DNA of 32,500 nucleotides from Trachelipus rathkii (GCA_015478945.1 JABUQX010131136.1:1-32500); one strand, 5' to 3'; shown: positions 1 through 12,245, counted from the stretch's first letter. Translations and numbers: made by a program. Notes: a model not told the origin generated them from the letters alone.

Positions 1-800
1 ATATATATAGTATATATATAATATATAAATTATTATATATAATATATAATATATTATATATATAAAGATATAAATTATAATATATATATATATTTAATTT
101 TATAGAATAAATAAGGATTCAATTATATTAATATATATAATATAAGATAAATAATAATACTAATAAATATATTATTAATAATATATAATATAATATATAA
201 AATAAATAATAAGTATTTTACTATATAATATATAAATATAATACTATTAATTATAATAAATTTGAAGAAAGTGTACAAAGGTTACGATTTATATTATTAA
301 TTATATATATATATATATAATATATATATAAATATAATTATATTATAATATATAAATTTAATAAATATTATATAATATAAATATAATAAAATAAAAAATA
401 TATATAAATAACATATAATTTTAAATTATAGATGCAAAGGATGAATGGTGGATATACTATAAATAAATAATAATAAATAATAATAATAATATATATATAA
501 TATAATTATAAAGTATTTATAATATATATAATATTATATATAATATATAATATTAATATTATAATAAATATTATATAAATATAATATAATATATAATATA
601 AATATATATATATATATAATATATAAATATAGATATAATATATAAAAGTGCTATACTTTTTATGTAATTAAATTATTAAAAAGTTTAGGAGAAGGATATA
701 CGATTTATTATTATAAAATATAATATTATATATAATATATATAATATATTAATAATAAATATTAATTATAAAATTATAAATAAAAATAATAATATAATAT
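1..800. repeat. AT low-complexity block with short mixed inserts
   Basis: Mostly TA, TAA and TAAA words, interrupted by short G-containing words (for example near 266-290, 430-458, 675-705). These inserts (GTGTACAAAGGTTACGATTT, GGAGAAGGATATACGATTT) share TACGATTT, which hints at a diverged repeat of a few hundred bases. No gene. Confidence 0.7.
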
Positions 801-922
801 ATTTATACATTTATAGAGATAGCAAAGGATTCGAATCCAACGTCATTATATAATCAGAACGGTGGTCAATATCGAAAGAAGCGGTCATGGCCTAACTCTA
901 TTTTTTAAATTGAATTGATACA

Positions 923-956
<34 letters not shown>

Positions 957-1200
957 AGTGAGAGAAGGAGAGACAAAAAGAAAGAGAGAAAGAGAGTAGA
1001 GAAAAAATTGAAAGAGAGAGGAGAGAGAGAGAGAGAAGGAGAGATAAGAGAAAATGGATAATAAAGTTTAACCGCATTATCTGATTTATCGGAAAAAAAT
1101 TATATCAGATAAATAATATACAAACAGAAAGAGCAAAAAACATCAAAAACAAACAAAAAAACAAGAATACTAGGAGGATTTCCTCGTATTTTACGTTAGC
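800..1200. other. mixed-sequence island, no gene seen
   Basis: Contains ordinary AT-rich sequence around 804-920, the GA microsatellite, and an A-rich stretch to 1170. No open frame or known element was found. Confidence 0.6.
924..1056. repeat. (GA)n microsatellite, interrupted
   Basis: A perfect AG run from about 924 to 952 continues as a purine-only tract with GGAG and AAAG interruptions to about 1056. It is one of the few purine tracts in a window dominated by TA repeats. Confidence 0.9.
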
Positions 1201-1520
1201 TTTATTTATTTATATTATATATATAGTAATATAATATATACTACTATATATATAAATATATATAAAACAAATAAAATTTAATATATAATAAATAAATATT
1301 TATATATAATATATATATATAATAATAAATATAATATAAATAAATTATATATCATATATATATAATAAATATAATATAAATATATAATAATAAATATATA
1401 TATAAATAATTAATATATATATATAAATAATATAATAAAATAATAAATATATATATAGTATATATATATAAATATATATAAATAAATATATATTATATAT
1501 AATAATTAAATAAGATATAT
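1200..1520. repeat. AT low-complexity block
   Basis: TA/TAA/TAAA words with almost no G or C. No gene. Confidence 0.85.
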
Positions 1521-1610
1521 TATATCTCGAATTTTGTAAAAAAAATTAGTTAAGAATATTATTGAAAATTAAAATAAAAGATACATCAAATAATTCGTAA
1601 TTGCATGGCA

Positions 1611-1840
1611 CTTTGGTGATTTTTTTTGATTTTTTTTATAAACAAATCAATTTGTTGATATTTATTTAATTTTTTTGAGATTTTATGATTTTTTGGATTA
1701 GTAACGTCACGGAAATAATAATTGCAAGTTAAATTAATAATAATCGATGAGTTTATCAGAAATATGAAAATAGAAAAATACAAAAAAATCAAAAAAATAA
1801 TGAAAATTGATTTTTTTAAAAATATCAAAAAAATAACCAG
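1611..1840. mobile_element. small imperfect palindrome, MITE-like
   Basis: The left end, CTTTGGTGATTTTTTTTGATT followed by T-rich sequence and AAATCAATTTG, is the approximate reverse complement of the right end, which has AAAATTGATTTTTTTAAA followed by ATATCAAAAAAATAACCAG. The pairing continues inward (TTTTTTTGAGATTTT against GAAAAATACAAAAAAATCAAA), so most of the 230 bases can fold on itself. It encodes nothing. Because both arms are T-rich or A-rich, some of the match is compositional; the shared TGGT/ACCA ends and the ATCAATTT block are the better evidence. Termini and target-site duplication are not settled. Confidence 0.4.
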
Positions 1841-1849
1841 TTATTAAAT

Positions 1850-2085
1850 CTTTATTTATATATATAATTTTTTTAATATATAATTAAAAAATATATAAAT
1901 AAATATATATTAATATAATAAATAAAATATATATATAAAAATATAATAATATATAATAATATATAATATATAATATATAATTTATTATATATAATATAAA
2001 AATATAAATAAATATATATATAAAAAATATAATAATATAATAAATAAATAATAATAATATAAATAAATACAATAATATAATATAA
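1850..2085. repeat. AT low-complexity block
   Basis: TA/TAA/TAAA words; the open frame on the minus strand here is a Tyr/Ile/Leu by-product of the repeat. Confidence 0.85.
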
Positions 2086-2800
2086 ATCTTAAAGATGAAC
2101 CATAAGTCGCTTTTTTAGGACAAGGGCAAGTACCGCATTTTTACGACCAACTGTACGCGCTTCTTTAAATAGAAAATGTCCGATTTTATTATGTGAGAGT
2201 CTGCTTTTTCCAGAGGCTCGCCGCATATTTTATCCATTTTTTCAAATAAATATATAAATAGTTAATATTAAATTATAAAACTCATTTCTTGACTTAATCA
2301 ATAATTTGACAAGTCAGACAAATGTACAGAAGGTTTATGAAAATGTTTTTTTGAAAATGCTCTAATAAGCTGAGTTAGGCTTTCATTTCCTTCATTCACC
2401 AGGAAGTTCTTTTCACAAGTTGTAATATGTAAGATTTGAAGGAGACAATAATTTCAGCCATAGAAGTATATATTGCTATCAAAGATATAAAAGAAAACAT
2501 TACATGATCAGAAAGCAAAGACCATAGTGTTATTTCCCACAACTTATGGTTCGAAGGAGTTACTTAGCTAAGCTTGTGATAGAAGAAGGGAGTACAAATT
2601 ATTCTGAGAAAAGGAAAAGACGTAAGAAAATAGTTGATAGATTTTTATACTGTTTGAAGTATATGGAATGCAAGTGAGTCAGATTACATATTTCAGATTT
2701 ATATGAATATTATGGATTTGGATTTAGCTAAAGGAAAAAAACACAAATATGGTCACAAATATTTAAAATATAGTATTATTGCGTCAGAAAAAGAGGTTTA
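2086..2800. other. mixed island, possibly upstream remains of the hAT relic
   Basis: AT-rich but complex sequence, including a GC-richer start (2095-2240, with AGGACAAGGGCAAGTACCGC). Parts are open in changing frames, for example a frame near 2555-2680 reading VRRSYLAKLVIEEGSTNYSE. No domain could be assigned. Confidence 0.4.
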
Positions 2801-2802
2801 TT

Positions 2803-2964
2803 GACCAGCAAGAAATGATATCAGAAATTGATGATTGACTTGAGTTTACTGATGTTCGACAAAATATATAGAAAGAGAAGATAGACGATAGAGAATGCTC
2901 AGAATCTAAGGTAAAAGACAAAACAAGGTGGGTGGAAAGATACGATAGTTTCTTAAGAATGTAA
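2803..2964 (+). pseudogene. decayed hAT-type (ZMYM1/THAP0-like) transposase fragment
   Basis: This frame reads DQQEMISEIDD, a TGA, LEFTDVRQNI, a TAG, then a continuous stretch ending in KDKTRWVERYDSFLRM and TAA. The TRWVERYDSFL block (from about 2923) resembles the TRWVERHDA(V/S)L motif that I know from hAT-related transposases and their domesticated relatives (ZMYM1-like and THAP0/P52rIPK-like proteins). Two in-frame stops within about 50 codons mark it as inactive. The neighbouring island (about 2280-2800) may hold further decayed parts, for example an open stretch near 2555-2680 in a different frame, but I could not match those parts to the family. Terminal repeats and target-site duplications were not found. 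Confidence 0.45.
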
Positions 2965-3140
2965 TATTTTTTCTTTTTTTTATATATGTGGCATTAGATA
3001 TATATATAAATACACTTGTGTTTCCTGGAACAAATGAATCCAGCAGAAACGTGCGTTAATATTCATAGTAAATAAATTTGGGCTTTAACATGAAAACCAA
3101 TAAAAGACAAAGAGAATATATCAATATTGGGAGAATTTTA

Positions 3141-3920
3141 GGGACCAATTTTAGCCCACTAAAAATAGGAGCATAAATTTCTTAATTTTCAACCAATTAT
3201 TTGATGGGAAGAAAAGCAAACTGCAGCTTTTTTTTTACCTTCTAAAACGTCATTTTCGGAGTTGTTTTTTTTTTTTTTTATATATATATGGTCTGTAGTA
3301 TCTGTTATCGGGTTATTCATTTATTTTGGAACACATTTTTGACAATTATTTGATTGTAATCAAATTGTACAATTTTTTGAAATGACTATCAACATATAGA
3401 AATATAGAATAGATGGAAAAATATAATATCGGCACAAAATGTATGGATAGTATTTTTTGATATAATTTTGGAAATTGGATTGCTAAGCAATGTCGAATTT
3501 CAAAAATCTACTTTTTTTTAAATTGCTGAAAGCATTATTCCAAAAATAAAAAAAAACTACTTTTAACATTTTGTGCGTAATAGACCCATCTATCTATGCA
3601 TTTTTCAAGTTAGAAGTCATTTGAAAAGAATTGTAGAAGTTGAAATAGGATATCAAAAAATTTAGGTTATGAAAAAAATGAAAACGTCGACAATGACTAC
3701 AGACCAGAAAACAACAACGAAAAATGAGTTTTAAGAGAGTAAAAAAAAAACTTGCGGGTTTGCATTTATGATACATTATTCTAAGTCATTTTTAATAGAT
3801 CACATTTTATATTAGTGGAGGGCTAATAGGGGATCCAAATCCACCAATATTGGAATCTTACCAATTTATGTCCAAAATTTTTTTGTAGCAATATTATATA
3901 AGTGGGGGCTAAAATGGGGT
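3141..3920. mobile_element. palindromic (foldback/MITE-like) element, copy A
   Basis: The left half (about 3141-3500) and right half (about 3525-3920) are imperfect reverse complements. The outer ends pair as GGACCAATTTTAGCCCACT against AGTGGGGGCTAAAATGGGG. Further in, the left arm has AGCTTTTTTTTTACCTTCTAAAACG and GGTCTGTAGT, and the right arm has the reverse complements CGACAATGACTACAGACC and a poly-A ending in CTTGCGGG. Nearer the centre, GATGG and ACAAAATGT pair with CCATC and ACATTTTGT. The centre lies near GGATTGCTAAGCAATG at about 3500. The same order of blocks occurs in the element at 24250-25371. No transposase is encoded, so a non-autonomous DNA transposon is the natural reading. 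A clear target-site duplication was not found. Confidence 0.6.
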
Positions 3921-4139
3921 AAAAAAAAAATTTGGATCTTCCTTTAAACCTCATACTCTGAAAGGATTCATTTTATAAAACCAACATAAATTTTGATTAG
4001 AAATGTATGGAGTTCCTACAATTTAATTAAAATGTTCCAGAATGACTAAAGACTGAAGAATTTCTTTTGCGAAAAATACTGTAACTGATGTAATAAAGAG
4101 TATATACAATAGCCTATAATATCCAATGAATAAGCAAAG

Positions 4140-5265
4140 ATTCTTTATAAACTTTATATATGAATATTTATTAATAAAATATAATAAATATATATATAAT
4201 AATAAAATATATTATTATACAATATATGAAAGTAAAAATTATTTTTTTATCATATAAATAATATACTATTGTAACATATAAAATAAAATATACTATATTA
4301 TTATTTTATATTATAAATATAATATGAGAAATGTATATATAGTATAATAATATATATAATAATAATATATAAATAATATAATAAAATATAATAATATATA
4401 ATAATATTATATATATATATATTTATAATATATATATAATATAAATATTATATAATATAACTATAATATATATTATAATATATATATATTAATATATAAT
4501 ATATATAATATATATAATAAAATTAAATAAATAATAAATATATAATTTAATATACTAAATATAATTATATATATATTATATATAATAATAAATTTTCAAT
4601 AAAATAGCCTTGTTAAATTTAACCTACATATATAAATATATATATATAATATATATATAATAATAATAACTAATATTATATATAATTTATAATATATTAA
4701 TAAATATAATATATATCTATATATTAAAGTAGCGTGTGTGTGTCCCGATTTTAACTAAAAAAAATTGTCACAAAAAAAAAATAAAAATTAATATATAGTA
4801 TATATATTATAATAATAATATATAAAAATATAAAATATTATATAAAAATATTGAAAAATATAAATAAATATATATATAATATATAATAAATAATATATTA
4901 TATAATAAATAAATATATATATATATATATATATAATATAATTATATATATAAAATATATATAAATATTAAAATTATATATAATAAATATTAATAATAAA
5001 TATATTAAATATATAAGTTAAATAATAGGTCTGTATAAAATAAAACTAAATATAAAATATATATATTATACTATATGTATATAATATAATAAAAAAATTA
5101 ATATAATAAATATATAATAATTAAATATATAATAATATAATATTTATATAAAAAATAATAATATTATATATAAATTAAATATAAAATAATATATTATATA
5201 TATTAATAAAATAATAATAATAAATAAATATAAATAAAAATATATATATAATATATATATATATC
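4140..5265. repeat. long AT low-complexity block
   Basis: About 1.1 kb almost without G and C, apart from two small inserts at 4595-4630 and 4725-4775 (the latter with AGTAGCGTGTGTGTGTCCCG). On the plus strand A visibly exceeds T. Confidence 0.85.
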
Positions 5266-5295
5266 CGAGATTGACAAAGCATTTCAGACAATATC

Positions 5296-5433
5296 ATGAT
5301 AGCAACTAACTTGGTCAAGGTCACCCCTCCTCCAGAAGAGATTGATGATTTTTTTCAATTTGCAACATTGCACGTTAATGACAACGGCGCACTTTCCAAG
5401 GGCTGCGACGAAAACGTTTCTATGGTAGGATGA
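5296..5433 (+). pseudogene. coding-like fragment of 45 codons, unknown family
   Basis: Inside a GC-richer island an open frame runs from ATG to TGA and reads MIATNLVKVTPPPEEIDDFF, then a stretch ending KGCDENVSMVG. The codons are mixed in composition and the residues are not those of low-complexity DNA, unlike almost every other open frame in the first 20 kb. TTTCAG ends at 5287, eight bases before the codon ATC that precedes the ATG, and ATGGTAGGA near the end could serve as a splice donor. It could therefore be an isolated exon, but a piece of an old transposon is equally plausible. I do not recognise the family. The region after it (5434-5690) shows no continued open frame that I trust. 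Confidence 0.3.
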
Positions 5434-5920
5434 GACCGTCTTACAGAGAATACTGGAACTTCTAGATCATAGAAATTAACAAGGAATGTCGTCAGATGAC
5501 CCTTGAAATTTAATTATAATCATTAGATTTTGACAGGCGCATTGTGTCAAAGTACTGGCTTCTAAGGTCAGTGAGAGTGTTTCAGAGGCCAAGGTGACCG
5601 TTTTCTTAGCTCTTATAAGAAATACCGATCAGCCTTTCAATTTATTTGAGTTTTGTTGTCCTATAAACACCAAATGTTATAAAAAAATTTCCAAATGGGA
5701 AGGCCCTTCTGACCTTCTGGTGGCGTCACCTTGGGGGAACCGAAGTTTCATGCCGCTATGCTCAATGTAGGGTGTCTGATCCCCTAAAGTAGGATATGCC
5801 GGTAGAAATAGACGGAAATAAAACACAGAGAGGCATAGAACGGAAAAGGATGAAAACACGTAGATGAAGAAAAAAGTATGAAAGATGAGGTATTTTCGAG
5901 AGCAAAAATGAAGAAAAGAA
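5434..5920. other. mixed island, no gene recognised
   Basis: Comparatively GC-rich for this window. It contains a GGGTGTCTGATCCCCT segment at 5769 and a purine-rich stretch before the GGAGCC minisatellite. Frames are interrupted and no family was recognised. Confidence 0.4.
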
Positions 5921-5952
5921 TCGGAGCCGGAGACAGGAGCGAGCCGAGAGCA

Positions 5953-5988
<36 letters not shown>

Positions 5989-6000
5989 AGAGCCGTAGCC
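5920..6000. repeat. GGAGCC hexamer minisatellite
   Basis: Six perfect GGAGCC copies occupy 5953-5988, flanked by degenerate ones (CGGAGCCGGAGACAGGAGC before, AGAGCCGTAGCCG after). Read on the minus strand the hexamer gives alternating Gly-Ser inside a 215-codon open frame (5677-6324) that otherwise has no protein-like features. A GGGTGTCTG motif lies about 180 bases upstream (5769-5777), as it does before the second copy of the patch at 26.7 kb. Confidence 0.8.
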
Positions 6001-6110
6001 GAAGTTCGAAGAAAAGCACAATGCACGTAGCTGAGGAAGATCGAACAAGAATAAGGAATGAAAATATGGCTCATGTCTTTGAGCAAACAAGCCATTGTAG
6101 ATGTTGATGC

Positions 6111-6230
6111 CAGTGCCGGTGCAACGGTGCAACGGTAGGCGGTTAGAACGAGATGCAGGTAAGGCGGTGGTATGGTGCAAGGTGCCGGTGCAATTTGATA
6201 ACCAAACCGGTGGCAGTGCAAGATGCAAGT
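6111..6230. repeat. degenerate GGTGCA/GGTGCC hexamer patch
   Basis: Repeated units such as GTGCCGGTGCAACGGTGCAA, then GGTGCAAGGTGCCGGTGCAA and TGGCAGTGCAAGATGCAAG, fill this stretch. It follows the GGAGCC minisatellite after about 110 bases. A related GGTGC-type word, TCCGGTGCGGTGCTGG, occurs in the patch near 26596. Confidence 0.6.
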
Positions 6231-6602
6231 GAAGGTGATAGTATAGTAAGATGAGATTAAATAACACAAAATTATTGGTGTCATGTAATATGTTTAATAT
6301 ATGTATAATTATGTATAGTTTCAAGAATCCTCAGAGAAGTGTCTAAGGACACAATGAAGGAGTCGAGACTAAAAATACAGAGTATTTAGCAGAAGAAGGA
6401 ATTGTAAGGTGCATAGGAGAAAAAGAAGATGAAGGAGATCGATGATGAAGAAGGTGAATGATTCTGAGGAAATAGAAAATTGGTAGGATGCCTATGAGAT
6501 GGAGAGACCGTAACTTCAATAAGGGTTCATCTTAAAATGACTTTTAACGGTAAATTCGCTTTTTTACATTGACAGTTCATTATGTCAAACAAAATGTTGC
6601 AT
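6231..6602. other. purine-rich island, no gene recognised
   Basis: The stretch 6330-6500 is rich in GAA, GGA and GAT words (for example AAGAAGATGAAGGAGATCGA). Stops interrupt all frames on the plus strand. It may be a relic, but nothing identifiable is seen. Confidence 0.4.
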
Positions 6603-7130
6603 CAATATATAATATATATATAACTATTAAATATATAAAAATATAAAGTATATAATAAATAATATAATATTATATATATATAATAAAAATATATATATAA
6701 TATAATATATAAGGTAAAAATGAATCATATATAATAAAAAATAATAATACATATATATATAATAATATAAATAATATAATAAATAAAAAATATAATATAA
6801 TATATAATATAATAAAAAATATATATAAATATAATAAATATAATATATATATACTATATAACTAATATATTAATATAAAAAATATATATATAAATATATT
6901 ATATAATATATAATATATATATATATACTATAAATACATAATAATAAATAATATATATATAATATATAATATATAATAAATATATTTATAATATATATAT
7001 ATAATAATAAAAATATCAATATATAAAAATAATTAATATATAAATAATAATAATATATAATAATATAATATAATATATATAATAATATAATTAAAAATAT
7101 TAATTAATTATTTATAAAATAAATCATTAT
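6603..7130. repeat. AT low-complexity block
   Basis: TA/TAA/TAAA words nearly without G or C, with one small insert near 6712-6726. A exceeds T on the plus strand. Confidence 0.85.
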
Positions 7131-7520
7131 AAAAAAAAAATAATGCATCTTATAGTTTAATATTTACTAAAAAATTTTCAGAAATTTTTTTTTAATATGT
7201 CAATAAATCAATAGATCAAGCTTTTAATCAACCAAAACTAAACCTACCAATATAACCGTGAGATATAATTAAGGATGATTAAAGATCACGGATCATTGGT
7301 TTAAAAATCTTAATAAACATTAATTATATTGCACAGATACATAAAGAACGGTTCAAATTGCAATGAAAATCACATAAAATTATTAAACATTTTATGTTTT
7401 TTACTTTATTTATATTCTTTATCTTTTATAAAATATAAATAGTCAGATAGCATCAATGGATAACTCTATTCAACACATTTCACTCTTCAATATCAAACGT
7501 GTGCATTTGAATTAAACGAA
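7131..7520. other. mixed AT-rich island, no gene seen
   Basis: Ordinary AT-rich sequence with short inverted words (GATCACGGATCATTGG near 7285). No open frame of note. Confidence 0.5.
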
Positions 7521-9105
7521 TAAGTTATATATAATATTATAATAAATATATATATTTAAAATATAAATATATATAATATTTAATTTTTAAAATTGTGAAA
7601 ATAGTTTTCTCGTAGTAACTAATAAAAAGAAACTTAAATATATATATATATATATATAAAAAATAAAATAAATATAAAATAAAAATTAATAAATATATAT
7701 TTATATGAATTATATATAAAATATAAAAAAGAGAATATTATATAATATGATAATAGTTTCACCATTAAAAAATAATATATATATATATATAATAAAATAT
7801 ATAAACTATAATAATATATAATATAATATATATATAACTATAATAATATATTAAATAAATATAATATATAAATAAATATTTATATAAATAAATATATATC
7901 TATATATCATATTATATATTATAGTATATATTATATAATAATAAATAATAAATAATATAAAAACAAAAAAAATATATATAATAAAATAAATAAAAATAAT
8001 ATATATAATAATATATATATATATAATTAATATATAATAGAATATAATATTAAAATAATACTAATTTAAAAAGATTTTAAATAATAATTTAGAATAAATA
8101 TATAATATATAGAATAATATATATAATATAAAATATAATAATATAATATATATAATATATAAGGGTATATATATGAATAAAATAAATATATATCTAATAT
8201 AAAATATATATATAATTATATATAAATAATAATATATAATATAATATTATATAAATATTTATAAATATATAGTTAATAATAAATATATAATATATAATAT
8301 ATAAAAAATAAATAATGTATATATATATATATATATACTATATATATATATAAATAATATATAATAATAATATAAATAATAATTATATTATATTAATATA
8401 TATAATATAAATAAATAATAAATATATAATATATATATTATATATATATATGTATCATATAAAATAATTAATTTAAAAAATTATAATATAAATAAAAAAT
8501 ATAAAAAAAAAAAATATATAAAATACTATATATATATATATATATAAATATATATAAATAATATATAATAATATATAATAAAAAAAAATATATATATTTA
8601 TATTATAATTATTATAAATTATATATATATATATATATATATACTATTACATAATATATATATATATATATAAATTATATATAAATATATATAATATAAT
8701 AATATATTATATATGTTGATATATATATATAATATATAATATATAATATAAATAATATAATATAATATAAAAAAAACTATATATATAATATATATTTTTA
8801 TATAAATAATAATAATATAATATATATTATATATATATAATATAATAAATATATAAAAATATTAATATAATTAATATATTATAATATTATAATATAATTA
8901 TATAATTAATATATAAAATTAATAATAAAAAATATAATATAAATAATAATAAAATAAAAAAAAATATATATATATATTATATAATATAATATAATATATA
9001 TATATCAAATATATATTATATATATAACTATAATATATATAAATAATATAAACTAATATATATATATATATAATAATATAATAATAATAATAATATTAAT
9101 ATATA
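7521..9105. repeat. longest AT low-complexity block
   Basis: About 1.6 kb in which G and C occur only sporadically, apart from a small insert at 7590-7635. Alternating (TA)n runs up to about 20 bases are mixed with TAA and TAAA. The period is never constant, so it is not a simple microsatellite. Confidence 0.9.
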
Positions 9106-9350
9106 CATCTCAACAGCCCAGGAATTATTAGTTAGATTTTTTTATACACGATGATCTAGCAACACTTGATGTTAGCATAAAACATTTAAGCTTACGCACA
9201 ATTTTAAGCCATTCCCTGTAATATTACCATAAATCGGTATATATTAATTATTATAATTTGGTTAACTTAAATCTTTCATACTTAAAAGAATAACAAACAC
9301 CACCTAAAATTGTCTAACAGTAAAATTAAAGAGCTTCTCTTATCCTCATT
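9106..9350. other. mixed AT-rich island
   Basis: Short complex stretch (begins CATCTCAACAGCCCAGGAAT). Nothing recognised. Confidence 0.5.
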
Positions 9351-10235
9351 ATATTATAATATATATAACTATATATATATATATAATACTATATATATTG
9401 ATATATAATAATAATATATATAATATATATAAATATATATAATATATAATATACTATAATTATATAAAAAATAATAATTATAAATATATAATATAATATA
9501 TAAAATATATCTACTATTATAATATAATATAATAATATATATAATATAATATAAATATTTTATTATATATTATATACAACACATAATAAAAATAAAAACC
9601 CTAAAAAATGGGTAAGGTCAATATATATATAGCATAATATATATAAATAATATAATATAATATAATATATATAATTATAATATCATATATAATAATATAT
9701 TAAAAATATTATATGTATATAAATATTATATTATAAAATTATATTAAAATATAATTGTAAAAAAATATATAAACTTATAAATAAAAATTATATAATAAAT
9801 ACTTTATACGTATATAAATATATCAAAATAATTATAATAAATATATAATATTAAAATATAAATATATAAAACATTATATATATATAAGATAAAAAAAATT
9901 ATAAATAAATATATAATAAAATATAATATATATAATAATAATATAATATATAATATATAATATAATAAAATATATATATATAAAATTAAATATATTATAA
10001 TATATATATATATATATAATATATAAATATAAATAATAATATATATAAAAATAATAAAATAAATATATATATATATTATTAATATATTAATACGAATATA
10101 AATAATATATATAAATATATAATAATATTATAATAAAAATATATATAATATAATATAAATATATATATATATATATTATATATATATATATTTATATATA
10201 TAATATATATCAATAATATAATATATAATATATAA
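9351..10235. repeat. AT low-complexity block
   Basis: TA/TAA/TAAA words, with one small insert near 9575-9625 (AACCCTAAAAAATGGGTAAG). No gene. Confidence 0.85.
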
Positions 10236-11125
10236 AAAATATTAAAAAGAAAATTTTTATTGAATTTTTTATTGAAATTAAAAAAAAACCTTTTTTATTA
10301 TCCGGTCAAACCAATTATATAAATATTACAAATAAAAACCTCTTACTCGGATGATAGTATCCCAAGGATATCTGTATAAAATAGAAAAATTATCTTCATT
10401 CCAACTGTTTCATAATGAATACATTAAAATTGATTCATCTTTTAATCAATTAGTCAATCCTATATAATCAATTTAATAAATTCTCAATTTTGAAAATGAA
10501 ATTAGGAAGATTATTTTAAAGATTCAAAAGATATAACTTCCTAATTCTACTGATATTTCCTTCCAGTATTTATTATATTAGTGTGGATAGAACTGTGATG
10601 CACTACATAGAAAGACTAATTAGAAAAGTTTACAATGAGTATTGCCGAACATAGAGGGTTAAAAAAATACATTTTAGAAACACTAGATATCTTCATCATC
10701 TCAACTTTTAGACTGTAACAAAAAAATGTCATTCTCTATCCCGTGAACCCAATCATAAATTTACGGATACAACAAATTTTAGAACATTCGCCAACTGAGA
10801 GAACAGGACTTCTTTTGATATATATTGGATCATTTTATATAATTTGGCATCTTAAAAAGCAAATTAATGAAATTTAATAATTAATAGAGTTAATGCAACA
10901 AAAAAGGAAAAATCATTAATTTTAAAACTTTTTTCAGTCTATAATTTAAATCATTCTTTGCCAACTAAGTAAAATATTATTTTAAATTTTACTTTAATTT
11001 ATAACTTATATACTTTGTATAATTCTTATATTGTATTATCAACCATGAAAGGGAAGAGCATGTCTTACAAAAACTATAGGTAATAAATAATATTCTTTTC
11101 AATATTTAAATGTTTTGGTTTATCT
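10236..11125. other. mixed AT-rich island, no gene seen
   Basis: About 0.9 kb of complex but AT-rich sequence. All frames are broken by frequent stops and no repeat or element was recognised. Confidence 0.5.
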
Positions 11126-11575
11126 TGTATTTATATATATCATATATATATATAATATATATATAATATATATAATATAAAATATATATAAAGTAAATAT
11201 TATAATTAAAAATATATAAATTAATATTATATATATATAATATATAATATATATAAAATATAATATAAAAATATACTAAAATATATATATAATATAATAG
11301 AATATATTCATATTACCCTGTATAAATATATACATATAAACATATTAATATATTAACACAATATATATATATTATATAAAATATAATATAAATAATATTA
11401 AAGAAAAAAATAATAATATATTATATAATAATTAAAATATTAATATATAATATATATAATAAAATATATATATAATAAAATATATTATTAATATAATATA
11501 TATATATATATTATAATATATATTAATATAATATATATTATAAATAATAAATATAAAAATTTTATTAAAAAAAAC
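11126..11575. repeat. AT low-complexity block
   Basis: TA/TAA/TAAA words with a small insert at 11312-11345. No gene. Confidence 0.85.
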
Positions 11576-11892
11576 AATAATATATTTTGTAGGTAACGAA
11601 AAAATTTGAAGCTTACTTAAGTTTAGTAGAAATTTTAGAGAAACTTAGTCAGATCGAAGAAGGAGTTTTAGGCAGAAAAACGAGCTGATAAAAAAAATAT
11701 TTTTTATATGTGGAAGGAGAAATTAAACTTTAACTAGAATGAGTAATTTTTAATTCAAAAGACCTCTATAATTTTTATAATATTTATAATAATTTGTTGC
11801 CAGTTTTAATTAATTCATCTAAAAAAAATAATATATATATTAACTTAATATATATAAATATATAATAATAATAATAATATATAAATAATATA
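11576..11892. other. mixed AT-rich island
   Basis: Complex AT-rich sequence to 11820, then an AT run up to the GGATGC patch. Nothing recognised. Confidence 0.45.
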
Positions 11893-12012
11893 TTAGAGTG
11901 CATTTAGTAATTTAATGTGATAGTATGCAGGATGCGGATAGTAAATAAATACGGGATTGCGGATGAGATAGAGGATAGTTATGTTTTAAAGAGTATTAGC
12001 GACAGTACTAAA
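11893..12012. repeat. GGATGC hexamer patch with short inverted ends
   Basis: The core is ATGCAGGATGCGGATAGT with further GCGGATGAGATAGAGGATAG. The flanks ATTTAGTA (about 11900) and TACTAAAT (about 12007) are inverted, so the patch may be a very short non-autonomous element of about 120 bases. The inverted ends are only eight bases long and AT-rich. Confidence 0.4.
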
Positions 12013-12245
12013 TATATATATAGAAAAAAACAATTAATTAAATAGCCATAAATATGTAAATAAATTAGTTTATTTTATGAAATATATATATATTATCAAA
12101 AAAATAATAATAAATAATATATTAATATAAAAAAATCTATTTATATATATAATATCAACGTAATAATATATAATTAAAAATATAATATATATAATATAAA
12201 TAATAGTAATATAATAAAAATATATAAATAAAAATATAATATAAG

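Noticed and set aside
826..845. GGATTCGAATCC as a tRNA T-arm
   Set aside because: It is a simple 12-base palindrome; no acceptor, D or anticodon arms can be placed around it.
1884..2072. Tyr/Ile/Leu-rich minus-strand open frames in AT blocks (also 12787-12993, 13213-13428, 16010-16255, 17622-17816, 17829-18080)
   Set aside because: TAA and TAG are frequent on the plus strand of these blocks and rare on the other, so long minus-strand frames arise without selection. The products resemble membrane proteins only because of composition.
5677..6324. Longest open frame (215 codons, minus strand) with a Gly-Ser repeat
   Set aside because: The Gly-Ser run is only the GGAGCC minisatellite read backwards, the rest has no protein-like domains, and other frames across the same repeat are also open.
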